The notes beneath the pieces are model-generated. The model did not search any database and was not told the origin of the DNA. It saw only the letters and a list, made by a program, of their open reading frames with translations. A DNA stretch of 64,000 nt from Moniliella sp. 'wahieum' (Eukaryota > Basidiomycota > Moniliellomycetes > Moniliellales > Moniliellaceae): NCBI GenBank assembly GCA_003971905.1, contig RSEE01000038.1, positions 310,001 to 374,000 on the forward strand, given 5' to 3'. This document shows positions 45,857 to 58,003 of the stretch, piece after piece (positions within the stretch are counted from its first letter, which is position 1; every line of letters begins with the position of its first letter). The translations under genes and the position numbers were made by a program.

Positions 45857-47168
45857 ATGAGTTCATCAAATGTCAAACTCACCGTCCTTCAAACGGCTGT
45901 GGCCGATGCATTGAGCGGTGTGCTGGCCAGTGCCGCCGTCTTCCCCCTCGACACGATCAAGACTCGGATTCAGGCTGATCCGAGCAAGACGCATTACGAT
46001 CACGGAGACCTGTATGCAGCCGATGGCACCCCTCGCAAGCGCCGACTTTCGTTCGGTGACGGCCAGGTGGCTGGATGGATGCGTGGGCGGATACCTTTGT
46101 TCCATGGGCTGCTGATTCACCTTTCCCATGGCCAGATCCTGGGTTTGTACAAGGGGTTCTCAGCTACAATGGTTAGCACTTTCTTTATGCGTATGTATTT
46201 TCCCCACCCCACACTCACCTCCGTTTTCTGCGCTGACCACAACTTGTTGAATTGGAACACGGGCAACAGAGCTGTGTTACTTTTACTGGTACACGCTCTT
46301 GCGCACCCAGTATGTGCGGCGGCTCCTCCGCCGTTCTCCTTCCGGTGCCCATCTGTCGACCTTAACGGAACTGGGGATTGGCACGGTGGCGGGGCAATGG
46401 CGCAACTTATCATTCTGCATGCACGCCATGCACCTTATTGCCACCAACAGCAATTGGCCTCAACTCGCTCGGCCCCATCCACGACGGCACCTCCGGAGGA
46501 GAAACCCAGAATGAGCGTTGATAATGGAACCGATCCGCTTACAACCGACAAGACCGAGCAATCGCCCACGCCCTCTCCGACTTTACCTTCTCCTGCTCCT
46601 GACCATAGCGTTATCGGGATTGCCAAACAGATTTACCAAGACCATGGCCTGACCGGTTTTTTACTCTGGCCTCAAGCCGACGATGCTCCTATGTCTCAAC
46701 CCGGGCCTGACATATGGGCTGTTCAACCGTGCGTCTTTCCCACATAACCTTCTTTTAACACTTCCTTCTCCGTATACTAACCTCCATCTCACACCAGGAA
46801 TGAAGGAAGCCCTTCTGAAAGTAACAGGGAAAAGGGCACCACGCCTCTCCAAACATTTGGATTAGGCGCAGCTTCCAAAACCGTGGCAACGGTGGTGACC
46901 TTCCCACTGATCCTCGCAAAGCTGCGCTTGCAGGCGCGGGAAGCATCCTCATCCGGGGTCGTACGAGCATGTGGGCATCCTACGGAAGTGGTTAGCGGGC
47001 CAAGGGGTGCGAGGTGCCTACCATGGCTTGGACTCGCACATCATCAAGACCGTGTTGAGTCAGGCTTTGCTTTTTGTTGCTAAGGATACGTTCGAGGCGG
47101 TGGCCTTGATGATCATTCTCTTTGGGCGCAGGGGTTGGCGGCTTGATGCAACGTCCTGCTCGCAGTAG
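45857..47168 (+). CDS. Mitochondrial-carrier-family protein, peroxisomal ATP carrier-like
   Basis: Six-helix solute carrier. Exon 1 (45857..46190) has QTAVADALSGVLASAAVFPL, then DTIKTRIQAD (the P-x-D-x-x-K-x-R carrier signature) and LGLYKGFSATMVSTFFM. Intron 1 (46191..46269) has GTATGT, branch CTGAC and ACAG. Exon 2 starts QLCYFYWYTLLRTQYVRRLL, then LGIGTVAG, AMHLIATNSN/QQQLAS and a long polar loop. IGIAKQIYQDHGLTGF and MLLCLNPGLTYGLFNR follow. Intron 2 (46729..46797) has GTGCGT, branch CTAAC and CCAG. Exon 3 gives MKEALLK, then KTVATVVTFPLILAKLRLQA, GVRGAYHGLDSHIIKTVLSQ and ALLFVAKDTFEAVA. The last motif and the long matrix loop fit Ant1/PMP34 peroxisomal ATP carriers better than ADP/ATP carriers. 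Frame breaks lie near 46395, 46435, 46675, 46855 and 46960. Confidence 0.85.
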
Positions 47169-47626
47169 CTCTCACCAAAACGATATTCTCTTTTTTGTTT
47201 ATTTTCTCCCCGTGGGCAAAAGCGATCGATACCAAACCTCAACCACAATTGATTGGGGAACTCTTGCCCCTCAGGTCTGTGGACTCACATTGTGGCCCCC
47301 TTTCCCAACTTCTGGGGCAGAGGTCTGGTCAGGACCTTGCCTATATATTTTCTTGACGTTAAAATGTGATGACCGTGACGTGAACGAAGACTGACCCTCG
47401 TACAAAAGATAATAGGAACGATCGAGAAGAGGGGTGTTTGTGCCACAGGTACAAAAAAAAACGGCAGACGACCGAGATAAAGAAAACGAATAACTGGTCA
47501 TTGCAAACCCCCAAGGTGCACAGGCACAGTGATGGGATCTCAATGACACACAGGCTCCAACTAGAGCATGACTCTCACTAGGAAAAAAAGGAAAATCCCG
47601 GCCACAATATAGGCATTTTAGACGCG

Positions 47627-47643
47627 AGATCTGAGATCTGAGA
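47627..47643. repeat. Palindromic heptad array, AGATCT class
   Basis: AGATCTG at 47627 and 47634, then AG. The same array recurs at 51205 and a partial one at 32682. Confidence 0.88.
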
Positions 47644-49845
47644 GGGAGGCCAACAGCATGACTCGTTGAATGGCTGCGCGGGCCGATTGATCAACGCTGC
47701 TGGGCCACAGACAAGTCGACAAGCACGACCAAAGACCCGAATTACACGCAGCTTCTTGTCCGCCTCAAGGCTCGCAAGGAGAAGTTCGTATGCTTTTGGT
47801 CCTGAAACTGTGGAACCTGCCGAAGTTCCAAGTGGTGCATATTTCCCGCCACACCCTCGATGATGTTTTCGGACGCGGATATTGAGAAAGAGCCTGTGGC
47901 ACCTATGAAGACGAATTTGGGCCAGTGTTTTCCAACTAAGCATGTGGCTTCCCGCACTCAGCCTCAGGCTTCTGGCTGCGATTGTGTCGTTGATCGCACG
48001 GACGATGTGATGGACGACGAGCATCTCGAGGGGGAGGATGCTATTATAATCTCCCACCTCCCATACCAGGACAAATTTCCGTTGCGGAGACGATACATGT
48101 CGAGCCTCGGCATATGCAAGTCATTCAAAAGTCAGACGAGGATCTTCCCCCGCATCCCTTGCCTGGCAGACAAGTAGCAGCTACGCAGGCGATGGGGTCA
48201 AAGGTGTTGTTCCAGGCATCATCCGTCGTCAAATCGCGCCTGCGTTATTGTTTTTTTTCCACTGCCCGTGTTGCCTCAAGTGCAGCGCTAACGGTGGGCG
48301 ACCCAATCGCTCTTTCGCTCTACTCCTTAATCGTTCCGCCGGAAAGAGTCCGAAAGTGTACTCTGTCATCCAAATGCACTCGTCCCTCATTTCATCAGGG
48401 ACGACCACTGCACGGTGCTGCTACTGCCCCTTGAATAGGCAAGCCCTCTTACGCGTTGAAGAGCGAACTTTGACAGAATGTCGGATTCTACAATGCATTG
48501 GGCGTGGATTGAAGGTTGAATTACGATTGGATAGCTGACATATGTCTCCTCTTTTGTAGTGATAGCGTCCCTGTACATCACTTTCTTCCTCGCCATACAC
48601 ACAAGGGCATGAGCAAGGCCCCGAAGGTGACCTGGTGGATCCCCCAGTTGGGCCTTGAGCGCGGCCTTCGCTCTTGGTGGTGCAGCTACTTTCGGAAGAG
48701 CAGTGCCAACCAATTTTGCTGCTGTGGTGATGGTTGACACGGTGGCGGATGACGATTGCTCGCGGCGTATTGTTGCGGCGCCGGAGTAACTCTTTCTCGG
48801 TCCATAAGTATACCAGTAAATCCAGCTTGTGTATAGTATGTTCACCGCTGCAACAGTCTGTGATCGACCCTTCTTTTATCCTCTTGTGATCCTCCCGATC
48901 CTCCTGATCCTCCTATAGTCCTCCTGATCCTATTCTGTCGGACCCTTGAGGAATCACTTACCACATCACAGTTTGAAGCATGGCCCTAGCGCCTTTATTA
49001 CCAAACACTTATATCTTGGAGTAGTAGAAGACACGTTTGCTCAGATGGGCCCAACTCGCTCTGTTCTGCAATTTTTTCGGTGTTCTCGCATTTGTGACCT
49101 TTTCCGAAGACCTAAGCCTCACCCTCATCATGTGGGCCTACTGTGGCTCTCGTGATGCTATCTATGATCCCCGGGTGATGGCCACCTTACTGTGTTTTAC
49201 CATCAGCGAAAAAGTATGGCCGGTATTGTTCTTATACCCCGGTGTTCGGTAGGTGAACGCGCCAACAGTCTTTCTTTGTGCTTGTACACGGTGGAATATC
49301 GATGTAGCCAATCCCGTCTCCACCCCCTTACCATGCGGTGCGAGAAGGCCACAAGTAACCTTTTTGTTGTGGTGAGACGCCAGCCGCTTATAGACGAGAG
49401 AATGATGCCCTACAATATCGACGACGACCGTCCGACCCTGGCTTGTTGGCATAGTACTTGACCAGTGACTACTGCTCCCCTCGTAGTATTGATAAGCATT
49501 GACAAGTGTTCCTGTAGTATAGGGAGGGTACCTGCCTTGAAGCTTGATGAGCGCTGAGCATTTGAGTACACTGAGTACTGTGGGCCCCGACGGAGCGCAC
49601 GCGATTTCTGTTGTGATGTTGATAAGGTTCACGATGTGCCCTGAATAGACCGAAGACAATAGTACCACTATGTGTTGTGCCGAAACCATGTGGGCAGCTC
49701 GATGCTTTGCAACCGAAAGCTAAGTGCCACACCAGGCACTACGGGACCACTGAGGTATTGAAGAACTCATCTTCCACAAGATGTTAAACCCAGAATAACT
49801 ATAAGGCCCAACGTCTGCAGCACCACACCGTCCAATACTTTGCTC

Positions 49846-49866
49846 AAGCGTCAAGCTTCAAGGCTC
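49846..49866. repeat. Palindromic heptad array, AAGCTT class
   Basis: AAGCGTC, AAGCTTC and AAGGCTC in strict 7-base phase; the middle unit is a perfect palindrome and the outer ones are diverged. Confidence 0.8.
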
Positions 49867-50020
49867 CTGTGGAGCACATGACATATTCACACACAAGACA
49901 CAGACCAGACATACCTGGGTGGGTCCTTGGTCCTCTCGAACAGGGGGACCGATAAAATCCCAAATCTGGATTACTGGCCATAAGCTCATGAATCGTCAAA
50001 CATCGATCATCAATCAGCGC

Positions 50021-51056
50021 TCAGCCCTTGAGCTGGGCCAACAAGCTCGATGCATCCATTTTCTGGCACCCCTTGAGTGACATGAGCTCCAGTGCCTTGC
50101 CAGTCGTATTCGGATCGACACCAGCCACGCATCCTCAACCAAAAGGGTGACAAAGCCAATTTGCGAGCATCAACAACTGTTGACTTGACGCAGTAGTCTG
50201 TCGCAAGCCCAATTACCACGAGCTGCTCGATCCCCGCCTGGGCCAAGATGCGGACAAGGGGGTGAAGGCCGTGTACCCCACACTGGCAAACGCCGAGTAA
50301 AAGTCTTCATTAGCCAATTGCCCTTTGGGGGGTCAACCACCGTGGGACCCTTGTTGCGCGCCATGAGCTCCTCCATCGCAGCTTGCACACCCCACCAGAG
50401 CAGCCCCATGCGTCCCGTGGACACAGTGGTCCGGCCATAAAACCTGATGAATCACCTCGAGCCCGGACTGGCCATCTGGGATGCGGTGGCCCTGTGCGTC
50501 GACAGTGATCGTCTCAAAGGGGGGAGGGAATGTGTGCTTGCGAACGAAACGTGCCCTTTGGATGGTCGTCCTGGCATCAGCATCAGCGGTCAGTCAATAA
50601 GAGCCACTTCAACGCGCTACTTTTGAGGATCAACAGTGCAACAATGAACGTTCCAGGTTCAGTTCGCTTTGGGTTAGGAGCCAGAGAGACAGCAGCAGGG
50701 GGGGGATGAGACTGTTGGGCTGGATGTTGGATGGCCTCCGACAGAATCGGATCTCCAGTGCCAGCAGGAACACCGCCACTCAGCCGCCCTGGTCCCCACG
50801 ATGTCTCTCTGACCAGATTTCCCGCAGAAAAGGGAACGGATAAGGGCAGGATGCATGAGAGCGGAACGTACGTGTAATATAACCATGTCCCATGGACTTG
50901 CTGCGCCGCCTGCGCCGTGGGCTCGGATCAATGATTCGATACATGGAAGGACTTTGTCTGCCCCAGGTACCCGAGGGACCCTCACACAAGTCGTGCTGCA
51001 CATCCACCACCACCAGCGCCGTCTTCAGTCGTGGAGAGAAAGTCGAGGGAGGTCAT
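50021..51056 (-). CDS. PNC1: Nicotinamidase (isochorismatase-like hydrolase)
   Basis: Converts nicotinamide to nicotinate in NAD salvage. Start ATG 51056 (MTSLDFLSTT). Exon 1 then gives TALVVVDVQHDLCEGPSG (catalytic Asp in VDVQHD) and VPGADKVLPCIESLIRAHGA, ending DMVILH. A 301-nt intron (50571..50871) has GTACGT and GCCAG. Exon 2 starts DDHPKGTFRSQAHIP, then PFETITVDAQGHRIPDGQSG, LWPDHCVHGTHGA (metal-binding Asp/His context) and EQLVVIGLATDYCVKSTVVD (nucleophile Cys in ATDYCVK). It ends ALELMSLKGCQKMDASSLLA and TGA at 50021. Frame breaks lie near 51030, 50975, 50385, 50320, 50240, 50150 and 50095. All catalytic motifs are present. Confidence 0.92.
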
Positions 51057-51204
51057 GGAGGGACAGGTCGTTTCAAAGAAGAATAAGACAGCGTGAAAAA
51101 GGGAGGTGATCTTGCGTCAAACGAAGTTTGTTGCAAGGGGAAGATCGAACGTGACAAAGCGTAGCTGAGGCCGTAGGAAGCAAACAAATTGAGACAGCGC
51201 CTCT

Positions 51205-51220
51205 AGATCTGAGATCTGAA
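51205..51220. repeat. Palindromic heptad array, AGATCT class
   Basis: AGATCTG at 51205 and 51212, then AA. Confidence 0.88.
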
Positions 51221-51956
51221 GGAGGTGTAGGTAGAACGGGGGAGCTCGGGGTTGCACGTTGACCGAGTTGAACCTCAGTGCTCAGAATGGTACGGGTTGC
51301 ACTGGGGAGGGAGCAAGCTAGTCAAGGACCTTGATTGTGGAGCCAAAGTTTGAACGCCCTAGAGCCTTCTAAGCGATGCTAAGCTGCGCAGATTCAATCA
51401 GCAACCGTGGGGATCTTCGATAAAGTACTACGTGTCGAGGTCCTGCACAGAAAGACAGCCAAAGCCAAAGCCAGGCAAGACTGTCACCATGTCAACGGAG
51501 CAGATCATACGTACCGAAGATACTCGCGCGACAGAGGCGACCGGCAGATGGACGGCAAAGAGGAACACCCGGTGACCTGGTGATGAGGGTGGGGGGGCGC
51601 GCACACCGATTGGATTCGGTGCCTTGTGAGCTGAGGTGAACGGTGGACGCAGAGCGGCGCACTGGACGTTCGTTGAACGTGGTTGAGCGCGTACGTTGAG
51701 CGCTGAGCGACGGGACGAGGCAGTAGCACTCGGTGGGGCAAGGGTAGATCGGGGAGCTGTCACAAGGCTGGAACCGGCTGGAACTGGTGCGAGGCGGAGG
51801 GCAGGGGGACGGGGGGAGTGGAGGCGAGAGGGAGGTGATGTGAATGCAGACGACGACGATGGATCGATGATGGTGTCTGGACTGGCCGACGTGCACCGCA
51901 GCGACGCAGGAGGCCGTGCGAGGATGGCTGTCGGCCCTGAACGTCTGAACGATCTG

Positions 51957-51980
51957 AACGTTGAACGTTGAACGTTTAAA
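51957..51980. repeat. Palindromic heptad array, AACGTT class
   Basis: AACGTTG at 51957 and 51964, AACGTTT at 51971, then AAA. Preceded by AACGTCTG and AACGATCTG, which combine AACG with the AGATCT class, as at 30966. Confidence 0.9.
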
Positions 51981-52533
51981 ATGCGCTGGCTGCGGGCGGT
52001 GGCGTGTCGCCGGTGTCCGGTGGTCGGTAGGGTTACCCAGGTCGCGTGGCGCGTGGCAGGGCTGTACGTTTTATGAGGCGTCAATCAATTGATTCACAGA
52101 AACGGAGGTCAAAGGCCGGTCACCTGTCACGCGTCATCGGTCACTAGGTCACTGAGTCGCTTGCCACTTCTTGTCACATGTCACACCTGTCCCGTAGCAT
52201 CTGATCAGTTTTTTTTAGCTTCACTACATCACATGCAACCACTGGGACAAGCGTCCCGTGTCCGTCGTCTGGACAGCCTGGCAGCTGGACTCGCGATGCT
52301 ATAGTGAACTTTCGTTGAACTCAGAGACTCACCTATCGCTTGGGCCCCCTCAGATCTCAGTGAGATCTGAGGCTCAGACCTCATGCATTGCCCATGTGCG
52401 CATTCTCATTCACGCGTCATTAATTCGTCATCCATCGATCCTCCAAGAACGTTCGCGGTTATCGAAGAGCCGTCCTATAGTCATTTTTTCCTTTTGGCCT
52501 GCTTCTGCTTTCTTGCATCTCTGGTATCCCCTC

Positions 52534-52574
52534 AGCGCTGAGGCTTAGCGCTCAGCACCCTCAGGCCTCAGCTC
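52534..52574. repeat. Mixed heptad array (AGCGCT, AGGCCT)
   Basis: AGCGCTG at 52534, AGGCTT at 52541, AGCGCTC at 52547, AGCACC, AGGCCTC at 52563, then AGCTC. Confidence 0.8.
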
Positions 52575-53141
52575 TTATACAAGGACAAGGAAACGTTTCT
52601 TGCATGCATGTCCATCCAGAAGCCAAGTTGTGTCAGGCCAAAAGAGTGTCCTCTTCTCCATAGACTCCATCTCCTATTATCGATTATCTCTCGCATCTCA
52701 GATCTCAAATCTCATCGTTCTCGAGCTCTCGATCTCAAGCTTCAAGACTTTGGATAATCCGCATTGCAATGGATTTCAGCTTAAGTGTCAAGGCCAAAGG
52801 GGGCTCGCGGGCCGGGAGCGCGGCACAACTACTATACGACGGCCCGGTATACGTAACCTTTTGGTGTCCTGTCTTTAGCGCATGTTAGACGTTAGCGAGA
52901 CACCCGGTAACATCCCGAACACGTCGCCTCAGGTCACCGGTGTCACTAGCTTCACCAAGCAAACAACCAGTAGAGCTGCTGTCATTCACCGTGTGTGACT
53001 GCAAATAGGCCAACCGTTTCACGGAATTAATGTGCGCGGCGTCACATGCTTACCTCCGGGGGTGTGCAACGCTGTGGTGACTACAGTAAGTATTAGCGAA
53101 AATAGATACATGGAGGGAGTCATGAGTACCATGGATGCATG

Positions 53142-53181
53142 AGTACTGAGTACCTGAGTACTTAGCGTACTTAGCACTGAG
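53142..53181. repeat. Palindromic heptad array, AGTACT class
   Basis: AGTACTG, AGTACCTG, AGTACTT, AGCGTACTT and AGCACTG in succession. A related array, AGTACTC-AGTCTG-AGTACTC, lies at 53365-53384. Confidence 0.88.
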
Positions 53182-56126
53182 TTTCACTTTGCCAAGCTGC
53201 CAAGCTCTCTTGAATTAAGTATTGGCGCACCGACTGACACATATGCGAGTGACATTGATGCATATATTGATGGGCGAGTCCGGACAGTGAGGCCGAAGGT
53301 TATGCGCGCGTGCCCATACTGGCAGTGTGAGGTGTATCCTATCCAGAGGCTGTTGTTTCGGGTCAGTACTCAGTCTGAGTACTCAGTAAAGCACAGGTGC
53401 ATCCTGCAAAAGAAGAAACGGCTATAGTACATTTCCTGAACCCATGAGGTATCTCACTCTTTTTGAGGTATTCGCCCTCACGCATTTGGCGCACACACCA
53501 CACCGTCCGTCACATATTCACATGTCACACTGGTAAACCACAGCTCAGCACCGTCGTCCAATCAGACAAGACATCCATGGCTCGAGGCCTTGTCGAAGAA
53601 GGGAAGACATGTCATGATGACATGCCACCCCCACCGCCAAAAAGCGGCGTATGGGAGCGTGCGCGAGCATGCGACTCAGCATTGGCTCCTATACGTGCGT
53701 TCTCTTACAATATACCAAGAAGCAAAAGTCTTTATATCGGCGCAGCCAGCCCCGTCACGTGCAGGTGGGGAGCATAGGGTTGCAACTTTTTGGTGGGTCC
53801 TGCCATATGGTAATAGAAGATCTGTTTTCTTTTCGCACCGTGTAGCATTCTCACAACTCACAGTAGATCTTAGAACTGGACGATATCTGCGTTCTAGTAT
53901 GGATTGTGCTCAGAAAACTTAGCTACCACAATTGTCGTCAACAGAAGCTTCCAATGTAATTACGATTCCCTATATACACGTGTAGACCCGCCCTCCACAC
54001 GATACTGGCCTTACAGTGCTACTGTCGCTAGCAGATTCAGACGGGTATTACAGATGATGAGCAATGACGCGGACGTCTCTGTATAAGCGCCGCTAATGAG
54101 GACTAATGATGTGTACTAATGTGTAATGGCGCTAGTGACAGGTGACGATTCCATTATGCACGCGCATGATGGACCCGCGACCCTCCTCTCCCCGTACGTA
54201 GGCCAACAGGCGTCTTATCACCTTTTGCCTCCCCTTATTTGTCCTCGGAAGCCACCACATATATACTCTTCGGCTTGATCGAACCCTTGTCTCTTCCAAC
54301 AGAAGTAATATATGGCAAAAGGATTAGATCTCAGGCTGAGACATCACAGTTGAATCAACAGTAAGACTGGTAAGACTCGATCTGTTATATAAACGAAGGT
54401 GGTTCAGCGTGTTTCTCTCGGGGGTGGGGCATGGTGCATATATATGGTCGTCGTTAGCACCAAAATTACCCAGCGCAGCTCCAAGTGCCAAGGTTTGTGT
54501 GTGGGAGAAGATCAGACAATCCGCGGCACTCACCCGTGCTCATATTCTGAACCGTGAATAATAAGAGAGACACTTACGGGCTCGGCGGTCCTACACTAAG
54601 AAGCCCCTCGTGCATCACTAAGAATGACATCAACGTTTGTCTGTGTCTATATACATACACTCTGTGGCGCACTGATGGATTGCTGCGTACTGAGTGATTG
54701 CGGCCACAATAGGTCCTTGAAGCTTGATTATTCGGGACAGGGCGTGAGCGTCTTCAGCAAAGGCGCTGCAAGAGAAAAGTAGTAGTGGCCGAGTGCATTG
54801 TTAAGGCTAACCGCTTCTACCAGTTGTGGTTCTCACTAATAGTGAGGAGGTTGTTCAATGATTAATGACCACTGTGCGGGTCTCTTTTCTTTTGGCGCTT
54901 GCTTAATTGGTGCAAACACTTGGTCACCTATACGAATTTCCTCTTCCATCGACAGCTTGATCGCTCTGTCTTCGTCTTCACGCCCAAGGCGGTGAACTGT
55001 GACGGTCCTAATTCTCAGCTCTGAGAAGCTCTGAGAGAGCTCAGTGAGCGCTCAGTAGTATTGAATCCCCATTATACTATCGCAACCATGCATGTACGAC
55101 TATTCGGTGGTATGTTTGCATATCCAACTTGATTAATGCTTCCAAGATGGCGAGGGAGCTGCAGAATGAGCAAGTATATAATGCACGATGCCTCTCTCAT
55201 GATGCATGCACATTACTGATGATCGAGATGTCTATGATCGATGGCCAAAGTGCACAGCGCAGAGATCCAAACCAGCATCGTGTGGTCAAATGATTAATGC
55301 TTGCATATGTCATTTGCAGTACGGCTTAAGGCTGAGACAAACAACGCTGCGCCCCATCGGGATCGCTCATCTTCCGGCGTGTGCGGCTTGCTGGTGCCAG
55401 CCCACTTTTGATGTAGGAGACCAGTGGAGACTTGACTCCCATCACTTTTGCTTCCAATCGGATGTAGCGCAGACGAATATGAGCGCGGCAGACGTGGGAG
55501 CGATGTCGATGAACCAAGAGATGTATGGTGCATGGTACACGATTATGGTCTCGATCGATCGCGCGAGCATAGGAGACACGCTGGCATTATCACGGTCAAC
55601 GGCTTTTATTGGTACAACAAGCATCATGCATCATGTATCAGCACATCGGAAGCATGCATCTTTGCAACTCAAAACTCTCCGATCCAGCAATCTCAGGATC
55701 TCAGGGCATATTGATCGAGATCATGACAATCGATGACGATGACTAGTACACCAGTGACTTCACTTGTAACTTGGTGACTTTGTGACTTCAAAGCTTCTAG
55801 GCGTCTAGCTTCAGGCCCTGGAGCTTGGCCCTGGTCCGAGTCCGGGGGATTCACAGACACCTTGAGTTTTGGCTCTGTCAACATAGGGCCCTCCGAGAAA
55901 TAGCGAATAGGAACCGTCACAAAGGCTTTGGTCTCTTACGATGCCATGCATGATGCATAATATATGGCCATCTCGATGACCAGTCGATGGCCCTCCAAAG
56001 AGGGTTTTGTTTCACTCAGGGATAAGGGATGCGCAGCTCCATGGGTCTTGACAGCCGAGTGTGACGGATCTTTCAGGCGGGGTGGCGTAACGCTAGCAAA
56101 CGCACCCGTTCGCAGCAGTATAGAAA

Positions 56127-56136
56127 TATATATAAA
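56127..56136 (+). promoter_or_regulatory. TATA box of the bZIP-like gene
   Basis: TATATATAAA, 128 bases before ATG 56264, followed by a C-rich leader. It argues against using the earlier in-frame ATG at 55964. Confidence 0.65.
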
Positions 56137-56263
56137 CCCCCCACCCACGAACCCTGATGGCAGAAACAAACACTTTCCTCCCCCCCTCCCCCACCAGCTC
56201 CCACCACGAACAGCCTGTGAGAGAGTTGAAACTCACCGACTATATACTCTCGGCCGGTTCATC

Positions 56264-57180
56264 ATGGCTACCACTGCCTTCACTGGGTCTTACCACCCCC
56301 CTGTCCCTACGCAAGAATGGTTGGATTCACCTGCATTTTCTTACTCGATCTACTCATTCCTTTCGACCGACGACGGAACCTCCACCCTCAGCCAGCAGGG
56401 AAAAGCGTTTGTCTCTAACGATTCCCGGCCAATACCACTTTCCTCGAACTCGACTTTCTCTCGACCAACGTATCATAAGACCATTAAGGCTCTCCCGCGT
56501 TGCAACACCAATGCGACAGCGACATCCTGGCGTAGAGGCCAGAGACGATCGGACGGCTCGATTTCCCTTCGTAGACGGGAACAGAACCGTCGGGCGCAAT
56601 CCAGATTCAGGGCTAAGCGCAGAGCGAGTCGTGGACAAGCAACTGGCAAGAAATACAAAGTGGAGGAAGGAAGCATCGATGAGCCCCATCCTGTTGCGGT
56701 CGAAGTTCCTTCTTTTCCGTGGAGCCTGCCTCTCCTTCATCAGCCTCGCTTCGATCCTCGCATTGTATCTCCTTAGAGCCTTCACCTCCGCCCTGCCAGC
56801 AAGTCTCATCCCTCCTTACTACCCCTCCAATGATTCCCCTAAGCTCATGGCCGTCTCTCAGTCCACCCACGCAGACGACTGCGCCTGTCCCCTCGTTCAT
56901 CGCACCTCCTACCTGTCCACCATTGCCTCAGCAAGGTCCTAACTCTCTGGTCGACCCGGGCCCGATGCTGTCAGCTCCAACGCCCTACTACGCATCTCAC
57001 GAAACTATGTTTACTCCTGCAATGCCCGCCTTGCCAGAAGCATTCTCTAGCTCAACACCAACGTCCAGCTGTGGACTCACTGTGCCTGCCATGTCTATTC
57101 CACCTTCTGGGTCACACACTTCCCTCAAGATGGACTATATGGCCGACATGCTGTACAGATGGCCTAATACGACACATTAG
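56264..57180 (+). CDS. bZIP-like transcription factor with basic region but no clear zipper
   Basis: Start ATG 56264 (MATTAFTGSYHPPVPTQEWL). At about residues 104-120 it has RRREQNRRAQSRFRAKRRA, which matches the basic region of fungal bZIPs (N-x-x-A-Q-x-R-F-R-x-K-R). The following 30 residues (RGQATGKKYKVEEGSIDEPH) are polar and lack leucine heptads. A frame break near 56727 (T run one short) leads into the Pro/Ser-rich C-terminus: SVEPASPSSASLRSSHC, MSAPTPYYASHETMFTPA, ending MADMLYRWPNTTH with TAG at 57178. Such zipperless AP-1-like factors exist in fungi, but another frame slip just after the basic region could also hide a zipper. Confidence 0.75.
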
Positions 57181-58003
57181 CGCTGTCGACTTGTTCTTCT
57201 TACGCGTTTGTTGGCCTCACTCCTCAGTACCTCAAGACTCTTTCGTCATTAATCATGTTGCAACAAGTATAAATTTAGTGCTTTGATCTTTCTTGTCATT
57301 GCATGGTCGGATCCTTTTTCGTTAGCAGCTTCTTTTCTAGTACTAGTGACTCCGTTAGTGGGCTTCCGGGCCTTTTGTTGCTATGTAATCACTAATACGC
57401 ACCTTTTGTATACTTAGGATCGGGTGTATGTTGGAACACGTTCAGCAGGGGGAAGGAACCGTCAAAGGCTAGCTCCACGGTATATTCTGGAGCATGATAG
57501 GAGAGTGGCGTGCAAGGGAGGAAATCAAGGGCAGTGAGAGTTTCAGCCCCATCCGACCTCCTGGACGCGTGATGGCAGGCAACGAGGCGATGAAGAGCAA
57601 ACATGGTCCAGGGCCTCTTGTCGCTGCTGCATGGGCGGTTTGGGCCCGGCCAAAATACCACCCCCCCACCATCTCAACCAGTGTGATCCAAAGGGAAACC
57701 ACGGGTGCCGGAGGCCGGGCTGGGGTGATGATGACCACAATTGTTACCCCCGGGGGAGAGGGTAGGATTACCGTGAATTGTATTGGCTGAGTTGGACAGA
57801 CCCAGGAGGCGAGAACGAGGGTCTAAGGGGCTTGCGCTGTTATGGAGTTTGGTAGTATCACACCGATTCCCGTGGCGCGTTTTGACGATCTAAATCTCGT
57901 CATCATCCTCCGACAACAGACAAACAGTTGCTGCTCCGACATCCCCACACTTTGGCATTCCCGTGCCCCATCCTCGCTCAGATGAAGGGGGGGTTGGTGG
58001 TGG
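57181..58003. other. Mostly intergenic; possible extra coding on the minus strand
   Basis: 57181-57390 is the trailer of the bZIP-like gene. 57392-57790 has overlapping minus frames with hydrophobic runs (VVIITPARPPAPVVSLWITL) and LTALDFLPCTPLSYHAPEYT that could be a further exon of the membrane protein upstream. I cannot join them with confidence. Confidence 0.3.

Larger units (their letters stand above)
47169..50020. other. Intergenic, no supported gene
   Basis: 2.85 kb between the carrier (+) and the nicotinamidase (-), convergent. Minus-strand open frames at 47578..48057, 48387..48845 and 49162..49689 have no recognisable motif. Heptads lie at 47627 (AGATCTG twice) and 49846-49866. Confidence 0.4.
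51057..56126. other. Gene-poor, repeat-rich interval
   Basis: About 5 kb without a supported gene. It has the highest local density of heptad arrays (51205, 51957, 52331-52345, 52534-52574, 52700, 53142, 53365, 55010-55060) and many GTCAC/GTGAC words. 51240-51960 has a long but compositionally biased minus frame without domain. 54240-54660 and 55190-55750 are AT-richer with no recognisable feature. Confidence 0.5.

Noticed and set aside
47578..48845. Cluster of minus-strand frames that might be one broken gene
   Set aside because: No family motif in any frame, and the pieces cannot be joined in a protein-like way.
49162..49689. 175-residue minus frame
   Set aside because: No recognisable motif, unusual composition for this genome, and no promoter-like context. 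Could only be kept with transcript evidence.
51428..52084. 218-residue minus frame upstream of the nicotinamidase
   Set aside because: Ser/Pro/Arg-biased, no domain, overlaps the AACGTT heptad array.
55964..56263. Earlier start for the bZIP-like gene at 55964
   Set aside because: A TATA box at 56127 and a C-rich leader lie inside this stretch; ATG 56264 is the better start.
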